Shown here piece after piece: positions 1 through 13,298 of a stretch of 64,000 nucleotides of DNA. Made by a program: the position numbers and the translations under genes. Within the stretch, counting starts at the first letter, position 1; every line of letters starts with the position of its first letter. The notes under the pieces are model-generated. The model was not told where the DNA came from and searched no databases. It saw nothing but the letters and a program-made list of their open reading frames with translations. Origin of the DNA: Zonotrichia leucophrys gambelii (Eukaryota > Chordata > Aves > Passeriformes > Passerellidae); assembly GCF_028769735.1 (NCBI RefSeq), contig NC_088171.1:131333533-131397532 (forward strand), given 5' to 3'.

Positions 1-3000
1 CCTCTGGCAGGCCAAACATCAATTATTTCTCAAGGGGTGAATATTAAGGAAAGGCTTTTTACCAGATGATTATTCTCAGAACTTTACTCAAAGACCCACA
101 ATAAAGCCCAGGACCAGCATATTTTAATAGTCTTATTTATCCCATTCTTTCACATAAACTTCTTCCCTACACAGGCCTGCCCTTCATTACTGGAAATAAA
201 ATGCACACAAACCTCAGCAACATATTTTTGTGGGGTTTTTTTTCTGTGGCTAAGACACCCACATGAGTTTTTCTTTAAAATAAAACAAACTGGGATTATT
301 CAAAGGGAGGTGAAAGAAGGGCTTGGAGAGGACTCTCATAGCCTGCTCCTCAAACAAGGCTTCTCCTGTACAGCACATCAAGGCTATTTCAAGAAGCACC
401 TCCCATTTTTCACCCCTGAGTACGTCAAAGTGTGTCAGCTTAAGAAGCCAAAGAAAGAAATGGTTACTTAAGGGCAAGTGCAAATACCTTCAGGAGGTGG
501 GAGGGAGACAGGGTTGGGTTAACAGGTTGCTCACCACAGGGTATGGAGAGGTGTGCATCCACACAGCAGCTGCTGAGCCACAGATAATCCCAGCCCTCCC
601 TGTGCCAGGCTAGGCATCTCCAGAGGGAGCACAAGCACCCGGGGAGAAACCACTTCCCTCCCTGCACTGCAGGCCTTGAGTATGGTCATTAGCTCAGGCA
701 CACGTTTGCACTCTTGGGGTAGCAACACTCAACATTTTCCCCTCTGGTATCCATGGAGAGAGATTAGCACTCCTGTATTTCATTAGCCAGGAGTGCTAAG
801 TAATCCACCAACTTGTGGAAGGAGTAAAAACACAGAGGTTAATGTATTTGGTGAGGCTCTGTTGAATGGTTGGGGTATTTTGTTTCAGAATAGCATAAGG
901 AAAGCAGCTGTCACCTTGATTATAGTGCCCTCGGTAATCCGACACTTCAGCTAGCCCCAACTTCAGACAGCTCCCCCTCCATCTGAGCGAACACAGTTAC
1001 TGATCACTTAAACAGACAAATGGTCATTTGCACAAAATAAGTTTTGAAGCGAGGCTGTAGATCAGAGGAGGAGCAATTTGCACTCATCATTCCCATCCTT
1101 CCGCAGTCAGAAGGGAGAACACGGAAGTTTTCCAAGAAAATCCAAAGAACAGAGAGAAATGCCAAGCTGTAACATTTGGCTCCACACACTCACTTTCCAA
1201 AAAGCAAAGGGGGTGAGGGATGCAGTGCTCAAATGATCCATGTCTGCTTAAACGCTTGGTTTGCGTGCTCCAGGGCTGTCGAACGGACACAGCTGATGAG
1301 TCAAAGATGGAATTAGCATGCCTGATACAGCAACTCTTTTCCAGCCCAAACCAGTCACCTCCAGGCTTCTCCTTTAATTAAGGTCTGGCCAAGACATGTC
1401 AGCAGTCCAGCATCCCCTTCCTGCCAACAGCTCTGCCAATACTTTGGTCACTCACAACCAGCTCCTCCCCACTCCCTCTTTCACTGCTGTGAGCCGAGTG
1501 AGCAGAAGGATTCCTAAAAGTGGGCAAAGGCCCAGAGCCAGCCCAGATTTTCATCTACCTTTTCTTCTGCTCTTGGATCCTGTACTTGCAACATGAGACT
1601 GAAGAGCAGTGCCAATGCTAACAGTTACCTTTTGTGCCTGATAGCACAAAAGCAGCAGGAGGGAAAGAAAAAAATCAGTCTAATGAGGTTGGAAGCACAA
1701 GAGATTGCAAAGAAAAAGAGCAAATAAATAACTTAAGGTGTAAATTACAATTAAGTGCACTGCAGTTACCATGTACTGTGCAGTATTGTTCAGAAATATC
1801 ACCAGCACAAGTTAAAACACCCCACACTGAACAAAAAGCAATACTTCTGGTAGGAAATTGGTAGTCTTACACCACCACCGTGGTGATAATGGCATGAGAA
1901 ATTGTACAAGTGACAGGTCAGAAAGAATTTAAAAGCCTTCAGTTTGTGTTGCTCTGTTAGTTTTTATCTTCTCATAGAAACAGTCTACACCAATACAGAC
2001 AATAACAGAGCACTGCCCATCCCTGCAGTACACTCTGTTTTGTCACTGTTGAAAAATAAATTTTTCTCCCCATTTTCTTTTGAAGAAAAAATCCATTAAG
2101 ACATGTCTTAAGACATGGCTTTGATTTACTCAGAGGAAAGTCAAAGCACTTATCTTTTATGCTTTAACTGATAAATTTACATAGCTACATGGACAATGCC
2201 TTATAATTTCAATTTTTATTTCCCTTGAAAAGAAAGCAAACTTTTATTTATAAGCTGCTTTACATTTTAGAGGTTTTCACTAAAATAGAAGTTGAGCATA
2301 ATACAAAGCCTTTACTCACAGGTACAGAGCCAGCACTGAACTTCAATTAATCACAAAAAAAATAAAAAATTAATCCAGCAAATAAAAAGAAGTCTTAAGG
2401 AAGGCTAACTGACAACTGCAAAACACAGGAGGACATGTCTCTGATAAACTGAATGTCTCTTCTGTTAAGCTGAGCACTATATTTACCACCTGGCCGGCAA
2501 GGGCTGCTTTTATTCAAAAGCTCTGCAGTAAAATATGTGCACATGTAGAGGATGAAGACTTTATCATTGAAACCTTCTGCAAGAAATTAGGGGAATGAGA
2601 AAGACTCACACACTTCTGCAGCAAAATTAGGTCAGGACGCCTTTGAACGGCTCCATTTGAAGGCTGTGCCAGGCTTCAGATCAAATACTTTTTAGTGCAT
2701 TAGACCCAACGGCTTAAGAGATGAACTTCTATACTGCTGATAATTATTACTGGTATTATGCATTGCTGCTTCCCTCTCCACCTGTGGATAATTATAAATA
2801 GCCTAGATTTTCCAGTCCCTGACATATGCCACTTGGTTAACTGCACTTCCAAAACCTATCCTTTATAACCACAGGTCACACATTCCAAATATGACAACCA
2901 CGTAACTCCACAGAGATTGCTAAATCATGACTTGCCCCACACATGCTCTTATCTAAATGCTTCCTGGATATAGAGAGATGGCTAAATGGCATTAGCATCA

Positions 3001-3698
3001 CAGTAATTAATGGTGTGAAGCTGCAAAGTGCCAAGCTGGTGATTCAAATGCAAACCTGCCTCTGCCTCCTGTGCCTAGGCACAGCCCTGGACAGTGCAAC
3101 CAGGGAACATCACTGCCAATGGCTCCATTACCTCCTGATGGGGCTGGTGCTCTCCTCCATGCCAGCTCTTGCTCCTGATGGCCTTCAGGGCTATCTGCAA
3201 ATAAAACACGGTCCAGCAGCCAAGCTGGGAGGGAAAAGGCCACAGAAATGTCCCCATATATATAAAGCAGTTAATTATACACCTCTTCCCTGCTCAGCTT
3301 CACTGTTCACACTCTGAGGAACAGGCAGTAGAGCCCACCAGACCCATATTCAGTCATGTTTGTGGAAATTTTAATTTAAAAAATCAATCTATAAAAAACC
3401 TGCAACAATGCCTAGAGATTAAAACTATTTCATTGCATCATTCAGAATTTTAAGTCTTTGAAAATTCAGACTTTTCCTCAGGTTTTTTAAGCTCTTAAAA
3501 TTCACAGCTGAATTCACTCTAGCAAGCTTGGTTCTTGGGAGGGTTGTTAAGATACACCAAAACATCCTACTCCAGTTTCCTATTGCTCCTTGTTTAGCTC
3601 TCCTGTTAGGTGACACTACTAATTGTACAGCTGCTACAGCTAGCTGCCAGAGACTGCTCTAAGGAGGTTTTCCAATTAGATTAGCTGAATTGAATAAT

Positions 3699-3732
3699 GA
3701 GAGAGAGAGAGAGAGAGACAGAGAGAGAGAGA
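3699..3732. repeat. (GA)n microsatellite
   Basis: A dinucleotide GA tract with a single interruption (a C replaces a G near 3,719). It creates a Ser-Leu run in a 159-residue minus-strand open frame, which is therefore not believed. Confidence 0.95.
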
Positions 3733-6562
3733 TTAGCTTTTTCTGTGCATCTCTAGGAAGCCATAGAGAAATCCCCAAAAATACTCTTGCTAATCCTCCC
3801 TTAGGACCATAAATACAGAAATGCCATGTGAGCAACTTTACTATGGGGAAACTATGCCAGCTCCGAGTGTCTATGCAGAAACAACCTTCATGACAAAGGA
3901 TCCTACCTACTTTTTTAAAGAATGACAGTGTCTGCCAGAAGTTCTCCTCAGTCCTCATCAGCTTCCTCAAGTCAAATACATTTACCCATGTAAACCAGAG
4001 GAGGCAAGCCTCAGATGTTTGGTGAAACAACAAGTAATGGCAAAAAATAATCACAGAGACTCCCACTTGTACATTACAGAACCACCACATTTCTTTCTCT
4101 AAAGTAAGGGGATTTTTGTCATAACCTAAAGCTCCCAAATTCTTTCAGTGCAGATAGAGGAGGTCAGAGGAGAAAACTCAAAAATTAAATACTGACTGGC
4201 ACATGAAGTCAGTAGCATCATAAAATATTCAGAAACGCAGAAGACTTCTTTAACCCAGAGATAACATTAATGGTTCTCAAAAAAAGTGTAAGAAAATCTA
4301 CATCACTATAAAGCTTATGTCACCAGGCAGAAGACCAATTCAAGGTGTCCACCCGAAGAGACCAACATCAAAATGCCAAGTCACCAGCTTTTGGTTAAAT
4401 AGGAGAGAGATGGTCAAGCTTTTCAAGCTGTGAATTATCGTAAGAACAAAAACAAAAGAAAAGAAAGGTATTTTCCCTTTTCTAATGCCCTGCAGTTGTG
4501 AAACAGACAAGAAGAGCCATTTTCATGGCAACAATACTATTAAGAGTACTATCTCAAACCATTTTGAATCAAATGCTCTGTGTTACCAGGAGCTCAGAAG
4601 CTCCCTCCATCTGGGAGAGCCAATGTCATGGGCACACGACTGCCTCTGCACCAGCAGCAGAAAGGCTATTTATTACTGAGCATGAGCCCCACCAAAGGCA
4701 GAGATCCCCCTTCCAGACACAGCCCTGCTCATCAACAGGGCATGGCTGGCTGGGCTAAACAGCACCACAGAAAAACATCTGCAATAGGCAATGTGCGTGG
4801 AGACAATGAGCCAACTCCTCCTCAAGGCCCTGCCTTCTCGGGCACCTGCAGACTTAAAGGAGGTAAGTCTGTTTTTACCAGGTGGCCAGGGAACCTATTT
4901 TCCTCTCCCTCAAACACTGCACAGTGACCATCAAGCTATATGAGATGTCAAAACATTATCCAAACACCAGTCATGAGTCTTCATTATTTAAGGCTGTGAA
5001 ATAATCTATCACTTTACAGTCAGTTACCAGACTTGTTCCTTCTTGCAACACCCTCATAGCATTCCTCTCCTCTGCAAACCAACAGACGCTCTGTGCTGCA
5101 GGAAGGACCACAGCTCCTACCAGAAGAGCAAAAACCATCTCATGGTTTGCCAGAGGGTTTGGTCACTGCCAAACCCCCTGGAAATTTCTGGAGACATCTG
5201 TCGTGCCTTCATGCAGCAGACAGATACGTCCACTGAAATATTTTGGTCAAAAGCCATAAAAAGGCAAATTCAATTGCAACACAGACAATTTCTGCTGAGC
5301 CAGGAGTCCATTCAGGTCACAGCAGCTCTGGAGGGACCTCCCAGCCTGGTCAGGTCAGGTACAGACCTAGGCTAACCACTGTTCCTGGTTTTTCTTCTTA
5401 GACTCAAAATTTTCCATTTCATTCATTTTGCAGTGATGACCATGCCTGTCCCCTTACCAGGGCTTTGAGGGCAGAGAAAAGGCTGTGCTGGAGAATCAAA
5501 CCAAAGGCACCAATGGGAGCTACTGAGAATCAAATCATACATATGGGGGGAAAGATATGAAAACTGCTGTATTAAATTACAAGTGAAGAAACAAGAAAAA
5601 AAAATGAAAAGAACACTTTTTGTTTAAGGCTTTTCTTCCTGGTAAGTAAAGGCAGAGAGGCTACCCCTTCCACACTAATTCAGGCCAAGAAAATTATTAA
5701 CACAATTTTGAGAGAAATTTTGTTCTGTTTATTTAACTGGGAAGCATGTTCTCTGGGGCATTTCTTGTCCTGACGCTTGAAAGACACACACACAAAATAG
5801 AATAAAAAAATTAAAAGTATGTAAAATAGAGCTCCATATAGAATAAAGTTCTATATAAAACACAAACACACAAAGTTTCAAAGACCTTCCAAGCTAGAAC
5901 TGCAACAGCTGGAGAGAGGTCAGCGCTGAAGATAGTCTCTGTGAACACATAATTTCAAAAGTACCCCAAGAGGTTTCACTTCATGACATTTTAGATATCA
6001 TATTGAAAAAGAAAATCAGCCTTCATGGATGAGAAATAATCAAAGAGCACATGTCTGGAAAATCATAAACAGCTTCACCAAAGACAGGAATTTAGAATAT
6101 ACACATGGCACTTTAATAACTTTTTCTGTCCATCTCCAGGACTAGCCATTTTTCTTGTTATACCATGGAGAAGGAGATTTGTGAGTTGCAGATGCTACAT
6201 ATGCTTAAACTACCAATTATTCTAAAGCATTAATCTTCTAACTCTGGGCACTGCCTCAGCAGTTCCTGAGAATTTTACACCTTCCCTCAATGACATTTAC
6301 ACAAGCTCATAACTAACACAACCAAATTCCACAAACGCTGTTCATGGACGCTCCTTCTCCTTGCTGGACAAACACTTTCCTTTGTGCTTGCACTGCCACC
6401 ACCAGCAAGTACCAAGTGTCTCTGAGCTTCCAAATGGGAGAAGATTCAGTCCCCAGACAGGACAGGACCTAAAGGTTTTGCAATCTGCCTTCCACAAAAA
6501 TCATCAGAATCTTGCTTCTCAGCAGCATTATCTTATGCACATCCTTGCTGTAGGAATTACAC

Positions 6563-6603
<41 letters not shown>

Positions 6604-6614
6604 GTTATTATTAT
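6563..6614. repeat. (ATT)n microsatellite
   Basis: About seventeen ATT units with one G interruption near 6,604. It generates a poly-isoleucine run in an overlapping open frame, an artefact of the repeat. The long, nearly pure array makes length variation between individuals likely. Confidence 0.95.
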
Positions 6615-9600
6615 GTCTAAGGCACATCTATTTTTATTTATACAATGTCACAAATTTATATTCAACAGAAGCTCAATTTCTGGCTGTCCCAAAGACGGTG
6701 TGTTTCCATTACTGTGAACTACCTTCACCTTTCCGCTTTGCTTCCCTTGCAGGCTTTCATTCTGAATTATAAGAAGAGCACTAATGTCACACCTCAGTGA
6801 CTACGTGTTAGAACATGGAACCACACTTGAAAAGGATTTGAATGGAAAGGCTTTGTGGATGCTTTCCTGGTAAACAGTTTAAGTGACATCCTGATTCTGG
6901 AATCTCCATAGTGAGCACAAATAAACAACCTGGAAAAGGAAGAATCTGTCTCCTGGACATCGCTCATTTCCGCAGCCTGCAACACACACAATGTATTGAA
7001 ACCCATTTCTAGCCTTCCCCTGCAGACCCCAGTCCAAAAAGCAAACAGGACTCAGCTCTTAAACCCAAAAGATATCAAGTGGGTGGGGTTTGGCTGTGCC
7101 CTTCAGGTACGGTGTCCAGCCGCTACTCCTGCAGATACTGCAGAACCAACACAGCTGGAATTAATACAGCTCAGCCCAGAGAAAGAGGAAAGCTTGCTTC
7201 TACTTGTATAATTAATGGAAAGACATACGAGAAGAGATCCTGTTGAAGGTGGGAGAGGGAAGACCTGGTTAGGTTATTCTTTCATGTGGCAGCAAGTATG
7301 ATGCATTTTTTTGTTTTCTATTGAGGCATCCTTAGTCTTGAGGCTACACTGGTCATGCACCCAACTGCTCCCTGGGATATAGCCTCCCAGGCTATATTAC
7401 TTTAGCAGCTCTCTTTCCTACAGCTCTGTGAGAATCAGTCCTCTCAGTCCACACAGTCAGTCACACTTCTGAAATACACTTCAAATAACAGGGATGGGTC
7501 ACCTCACACCAATCTCAAAGGTGACAAGTGACTTCCATTAGTGTGGAAGCACCTCTAGAGAAAATTATGCATTATTACGGTTAATCAAATGGGAACAAAA
7601 GATGTCTGACAACATAATATTTAAATACAGAGAATATATTCTGGTTGTTAATCACAATGCTGGCTTCTGAACATTTTGATTCTGTGCCTGTGTATACCAC
7701 AGGCTATTCAACCTTCTGTAAGTCCCTTCGTCTCCTTACTATTAATAAAAGTACAATATATTTATCTTCACCCTCACAACTCAAACACAGCCAAACAGGT
7801 TTTTATTTGAACTTCCCCAAATCAATTCACCTTGGGAACAAAACAATTTAGCTTAGAAGGGAGATTTCTGAAGAAGTTGTTTATATATAAACTAAAAACA
7901 GTGATTTAAGATGGAGCAGACTAGCTCAGGCTTTAGTTAAGCACAGCTTATATACACTACACTCTAACAGCCTATCTATGGACAAGGCCAATTTCTGCAG
8001 ATTCATCACCACCCTATTAGTCACTATTTCACTTTAAATGAAACTCCTGCTGGAGACATCAACAAAAATAATTTGCTCAGCGCAAATGCACTTGTTGCAA
8101 ATGGCTGTTAAATGCTGCATTTTCTCCCACTGCAATCAGTATTCCAGTACTTCTGAGGATTACACATATTCTGTTTTTCTGCCTAAATATCTAGTAGGCT
8201 TTTGAAAACATCCCCCAGGGCTGAGCTAATCAAGAAAACAACATACATACAGAGAACTGTCATTATTAGAGGGTCAAACACCAATGCAGTCTGTACTCCA
8301 GAGCTTGGAAATTACACTTCAATGTGAGGAGAAATAATGTTCCCAAATCACTGAATAGTGTCATGTAACCTATGAATAAATTACTAGTCCTGAAAAGATT
8401 ATAGATAGCAATTTATTACCATCTTGTAAGCTTGAAGTGAAGATAACCAAACAACAGGCTGTTCACAGAACAGCCTCCAGTAATTCTCTGATGCTTCCTA
8501 CAACACTGACTGCAAAGTGACTTGAATGTGGATCAAATCACTTGCTTATGACTTGTGCATCCTCTCTCAAATGCAGCAGCACAGAGGGCATCTTTATGAT
8601 TCAGATTCAAGTAGGGTCTTATATGAGGCTTCAAATAAGCTTGCCAATCTCAAATACAACATTTATGTTAAAAATCATAGTCTGTCAAATCTATTCAGAA
8701 GACAAAAGAGCACTTCTCCATAACTAGACAAGAGCTCTTTGTTCAGCCATTGAGCCTTACTAAAGCCTGCAATTCTTTGACATAAGCAAGATGGTTAAGT
8801 TGCTCAATGGCAAAAGTCAATTTGGTGAGAAAATGGAATGAATAAATACCATCCATATGCCTCTGCCTGACATTTTATAAAGACAACTCGCCACAAAGAG
8901 CAGTGCAAATGGAGAACTCTGCCAACGACTGGCTCCTCTGCAGGCTCTTCTCCAAGCTCAGGAAGCCCTGCCAAGATGCCACGTTCCCCACTAAGGATGG
9001 CAGGCAGCTCCCCACCATCCACCCCATCCTCCCAGAGGCATTGGATCATGGCTGTGTGTTTGACATGTGACTTCTCATGTCTTGCACCTCTAATAGTCAA
9101 GAAATTAGGTCTTTATCTTGTCATCCTGAGATTACACTTAATTTAGGACTACAGAAATTTAGATCCACCAAATCTCCAAGCAAAATCCAGACTTACTCCA
9201 CACACTCCAAAGTCCACCATCTTTATTCCATTAGCTGCAGTAACTGTCTCAAACCTACCACAGAGGTGTTATCTGCCCAAGAACCACAATCCCAGCACCC
9301 AACTTCAAACCCTAAGATATTTGTCCTGACTTGTTCCTGAAGATGATGCTCTCATCTACTTCCTTGATAAGGATCTAGGGAAAAATGCAGAGAAAACATC
9401 TCTGCACTTCAGGCCTCAATACTAAGTCAGTTCCAATGCAGACCTCAGGGCTAAGATACTAAAAAGAGGAACTTCAGTGTTTGATCTGGGGTCAAGAGTC
9501 ATCTGTTCTTTAATTTTTAAATGATAATCTAACCTGAGAGAGAAACCCATTTCCAGAAAGTGAGTCCTGAGAACATCCATCTAAGGGGTGGCTGCAATAC

Positions 9601-12600
9601 CCAGGACTGGTGGCAAACCCCAGAGCTCCCCAGAATTTTCAGTGCATGGCAGTGCAAGCAGCTGACGGACAGCAGAACCCAGAAGCTCAGCCAGAGCAAG
9701 GGAATCAAACAAGGCAGATTCCAGGTGTTGCCAAACTACAAAAAGCAATGGATGAACATTTATTAATTCTATAGTGAGAAGAAAAGGTACATGTGAATTG
9801 GAGGTGGGTAGATATAAATAAAGACAGAAAAGACTTCCTCTCTACTTTGGAACTTATTTGACAAAGCAAATTTAATGCATGTGAGAGACACACACAGCAT
9901 ATAAATCTAAATACCAGCTATCTCTTCAGCCCTTCTTGTCCTCTAATTACTATCTCTGAAGTCTAACTGCCTTTTTCAAAAAATACATTCCTCCTCTCCA
10001 GCACACTATCAATTTTCTAAATTCCAAAACCAAAGTAACCATTAGTAACAAAAGTAGGGAAATGACAGCATCATGGTTCTCAAATACTAAATACTTCTGA
10101 AAAAAATATACCAAATATCAGCCTTGGATCATCGTTCAATGATTATATTTAAGCTAACAACTCAGAGGTCAGATGCTTACACAAGAAACCACAAGATCAC
10201 TCAGGTGATGCCCCAATGCTCTGTTTCACTGACAGTCCCAAATCCAGCCCCACAGGCACGTACTGACGATGTGCAGCCGTCTCCAGACTCCAGAAGCTTC
10301 CTGGGGAGAGATGGACTCAGCCTGCTGTGAGGAGAGCAGCACCGTAACACTGCAGCATGCAGCACAACCTGCTAGCCAGCAAAGTTTCTCAGCGAGCACT
10401 TGGGCACGCAGAGAGGATGTGACTGTCACACAAGCTCTGGAAAACCATTCGTCCCACTGCTGCAACCCAGAACGAAACGGAAAGGTTTATCAGCCTCTCC
10501 CGAATGGGAGCTGACAACTACAGCTGGATACTTGGCACTGCTCTCTGGTGCTATTAAAATCAGCAAAAGCTGGCTCTCAGCATCATCAGGACTGGGCTCA
10601 GGGGCTCGACCTTTTAAAAGGTGCATCGGGCCTCTCACTCCCAGTTTTCCTTTTCTTTCCAACAGTTTCATGTCACTGTCTTTCCCTCTCTTATAAGCAA
10701 ACCAAGAAACTTTCAAGGTAGCTAGAAAGCACATTTTTTGCCCTTCAGCCAAGCCTGGGTGAATCCCCCATGTCCTTCCAGACGCACACAGGTTACCAGA
10801 ACCCAGTGTAATCTGACGTCTCACTTCACGCTGCGCTGACGGCAGCAGAGCACTCCGCAAGCCCCAGCTGCAATCCACCAGCTTTGGTGTGGCTAACACT
10901 TGCCACCGTGCGCAGGCTGGCACTAACAGGTTGGGCTCCGTCTCTCCCTCTCCATCACAGCTCTGTCCCGAAGCAGCTGCTCCCCCGGGGGAGCTGGCAC
11001 GGCACAGCACGGCACAGCACAGCTGCGGCGCGACAGCCACACGAAGCACGCACCCAGCACCACAAACCACTCCCGGCGTCGTTCCGTGGCAGGTCTCACT
11101 TCCAGAGCATTCTTAACACAGTGCCAACACCTCCTTGGCCCACCCCAGGAACAGTGTTGGGTGGTTATGTGGACCAAACACAGGGAACTCATTGCTTTAA
11201 GAAACAAAATCTGCTGCAGCTTCCCGCTCCTCTGCTCATTATTGGGGATAACTTACTTCATCAGAAATAAGATTTTTACAGTATGGTTTTGCCTAGATAA
11301 TGATAAATAGTCGAATCTAAAAACATGAAGAAATTTAGAGCTAAATCCATTTGACAGTGGCATGGAGAGCTGGGAGGGTTTTTTAAGCATCCGTATAGAA
11401 TTCTTCTTATGACAAGGACGGACTTCTGCAGAGAACACAGATTTGGCATCTGTCTTTTCCCAGAGACTGGTCTACAAAATCCTATCTTAAGGGACCATGA
11501 AGCTGCTGCCAGGCACAGTTAAAGAAAGGAAAAAGAAGGGAGGTGAAAGAAAAGGAGAAAGACCAGCCTCCTTTTACTTTGTCAGCCCCTCCACGACTTT
11601 CTGGCAGCAGCGAGGGCGCTGCAGCAGAGCCAGGCAGGCTCCCCCCACCTCGCTCTCCCCCTGCCCCCTGAACCACACGGCACGGGATATGCCCCAACAA
11701 CCACCCCACACTGCCACAGTGCGTTCATCCTAAGGCAAAAACCCATCAAACTTAATACTCTGCTAATTACTGTGGCAGTTTAATAGCTACTCCACCATCA
11801 GAGAACTTCGTACTAACAGCATTTCTATAAAATTAAAGGATATTGTAGCTCATTAGCCAAGGGTGCTTCTGCAGCACAGTTATACTTAGCGGAAACAAAG
11901 GTCAGTGTTCTACCCAACCCTTTTTTAATCAGTCTTTAAGAAAATGTTTTGCAATTGTACCTTTAGAAATCCCTAACGATGAGGCAGATTTTATGAAGGC
12001 TGTGACTTGGCTAATTTATACAACAGCTAGAGAACTTCAAAAGTTAACCCAAGCTAGTGACGTTATTTAGTTCAGTGAAGCGGCTCATTTTAATTGGATT
12101 AAATTGTCTTTTTTTTTTTAAATTTCATATTGAAACCTCAATTTATCATTTCCTAATATTTGCCCAAACACTGCACCGGTGTCATTTGCATACCCCTTCC
12201 CGCAAGACAATCTCAGATCCACAGAAAAGACGGAAACCGGCGGAAGAGACCAAAACCCTCTGGCCGGTCCTCGCCGGCTCCTGCCACGAAAGGGTGGGAG
12301 GCTCGCCGGAGAGAAGCTTTCCCAGAGGTACAAATCCCGGCAACAGAGCTAATTGCATTAAGCAGAGGGGCCGGTTAGCGAATACACTCGTGGCACGGAA
12401 AAAGTGTAAACAGCAGCATTATCCCGAGCACCTCGCGGCGAGCCCCTGGGGTAAGGCCGGCCGGGTGCGCAGCAGGCTCGGGCTCCGCGGAGCCGGGGCC
12501 GGCCGGGAGGCGCGCAAGGCGTTCGGTCTGAGGGCTCTGGGAGCTCCTGAGCCGCGCAGCCAGGGGTACTGGCTGTCTTTTTTCTCTTTTCAGCCATGGG

Positions 12601-12920
12601 CCGTGAGGAGTGGATTTTGCAAGGGACGCTCCCACCTCACCGCCCGCGAAGCCGGGGGTTGCGGCGATGTCCTCGGGCGGCCGCTCGGACACGGGGCGGC
12701 CCGGCGGCTCCCGGCGCTGCTCCGGGAGGGGCACAAGCCCCCGCTCCCGGACCCAGCCCCGCGCCGCGGCCCCAAGGCCGCCGGACAGCCGCCCCTCCTC
12801 CGGAGAGGCAGGGAGAGAGGTACCGGGGGGGCTCCGGGGCCGGCTGGCGGCTGGGTCTTCGCGGCAAACTTCGGCCGAGGTTCGCTGGAGGGCGGCAGGG
12901 TGGTCCTCTCGGCTTCGTGG

Positions 12921-12956
12921 AGGTGTTTGGGGTTTTGTTGTTTTTTGGGGGGTTGT

Positions 12957-12989
<33 letters not shown>

Positions 12990-12990
12990 A
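12921..12990. repeat. T/G-rich low-complexity tract
   Basis: Runs of T alternate with runs of G, ending in about sixteen T followed by nine G. On the minus strand, the sense strand of the gene here, this is a C-run followed by an A-run inside the first intron. It could be a degenerate retroposed tail or polymerase-slippage product, and sequencing error is likely to affect run lengths. Confidence 0.85.
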
Positions 12991-13171
12991 AGGGTGACTT
13001 TCTTTCTTTTCTTGGCGGGTGAGATGGAATAGTGCCTGCCGTTTGCAGCCCGCTCAACTATCAACAGATGCCCCCCCGAGCCAGCCCAGTGCCCGCGGAC
13101 GGCGATGCCACGGGGCAAGGCTCGGGTTGCGCGCCCCGCACTCCGCTGGCAGAACCAAGGCGGCCGCCCTC

Positions 13172-13191
13172 GTCCCGTCCCGTCCCGTCCC
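13172..13191 (-). repeat. (GGGAC)4 pentamer array with G-quadruplex pattern
   Basis: Four consecutive GTCCC units on the plus strand give GGGAC repeats on the minus strand, so four G3 runs are separated by two-base loops. This fits the usual G-quadruplex pattern. It lies about 45-65 bases into the first intron of the minus-strand gene, on the sense strand. Confidence 0.85.
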
Positions 13192-13238
13192 CTCCCGCGG
13201 TGCTGCCGCCGCCCTCTCCCCTCTGCCCCGGCACTCAC

Positions 13239-13298
13239 CGGCTGCCCGGAGGCGCAGGCCACGAAGCTGACGGTGAGCGCCAGCCACACGCCCCGCAT
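13239..13298 (-). CDS. First coding exon with signal peptide, unidentified secreted or membrane protein (5' partial)
   Basis: Reads MRGVWLALTVSFVACASGQP from an ATG with A at -3. It is followed directly by a consensus donor (GTGAGT on the minus strand, plus positions 13,233-13,238). The 60-base coding part gives exactly twenty codons, so the intron is in phase 0. The peptide has the layout of a signal sequence: a positive residue at position 2, a hydrophobic core (VWLALTVSFVA), then small residues (CASG) suited to signal peptidase. The exon sits in the CpG island, which supports a real gene start. I do not recognise the protein from twenty residues, and no downstream exon was found to the left, so the first intron is probably longer than 12 kb. 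The open frame continuing past the donor to 12,375 is intronic. Secretion is inferred from the signal-like sequence. Confidence 0.72.

Larger units (their letters stand above)
1..12224. other. Gene-poor AT-rich region, probably first-intron sequence
   Basis: No exon in this stretch could be supported. Stop codons are frequent in all frames. The open frames present (for example around 323-613, 2943-3317 and 4580-4927) have no recognisable domain. The region lies downstream of the splice donor of the minus-strand first exon at 13,239-13,298, so it is most simply that gene's first intron. It holds two microsatellites, listed separately, and two somewhat GC-richer patches (about 8,880-9,060 and 10,780-11,100) that are described as findings. 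The intron assignment is inference. Confidence 0.5.

Noticed and set aside
2290..2340. Minus-strand GTGAGT donor-like site
   Set aside because: The nearest acceptor would leave an exon of about 20 bases with no supporting context.
3659..4138. 159-codon minus-strand open frame
   Set aside because: Its end is the GA microsatellite; the rest has no recognisable motif.
10426..11070. 214-codon minus-strand open frame
   Set aside because: Overlaps competing frames on both strands in a CpG-enriched patch. No domain and no plausible exon boundaries.
12057..13022. 321-codon plus-strand frame and 307-codon minus-strand frame in the CpG island
   Set aside because: Low stop-codon frequency in GC-rich DNA. 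Both run through the T/G tract, and the minus-strand one reads through the splice donor of the true first exon.
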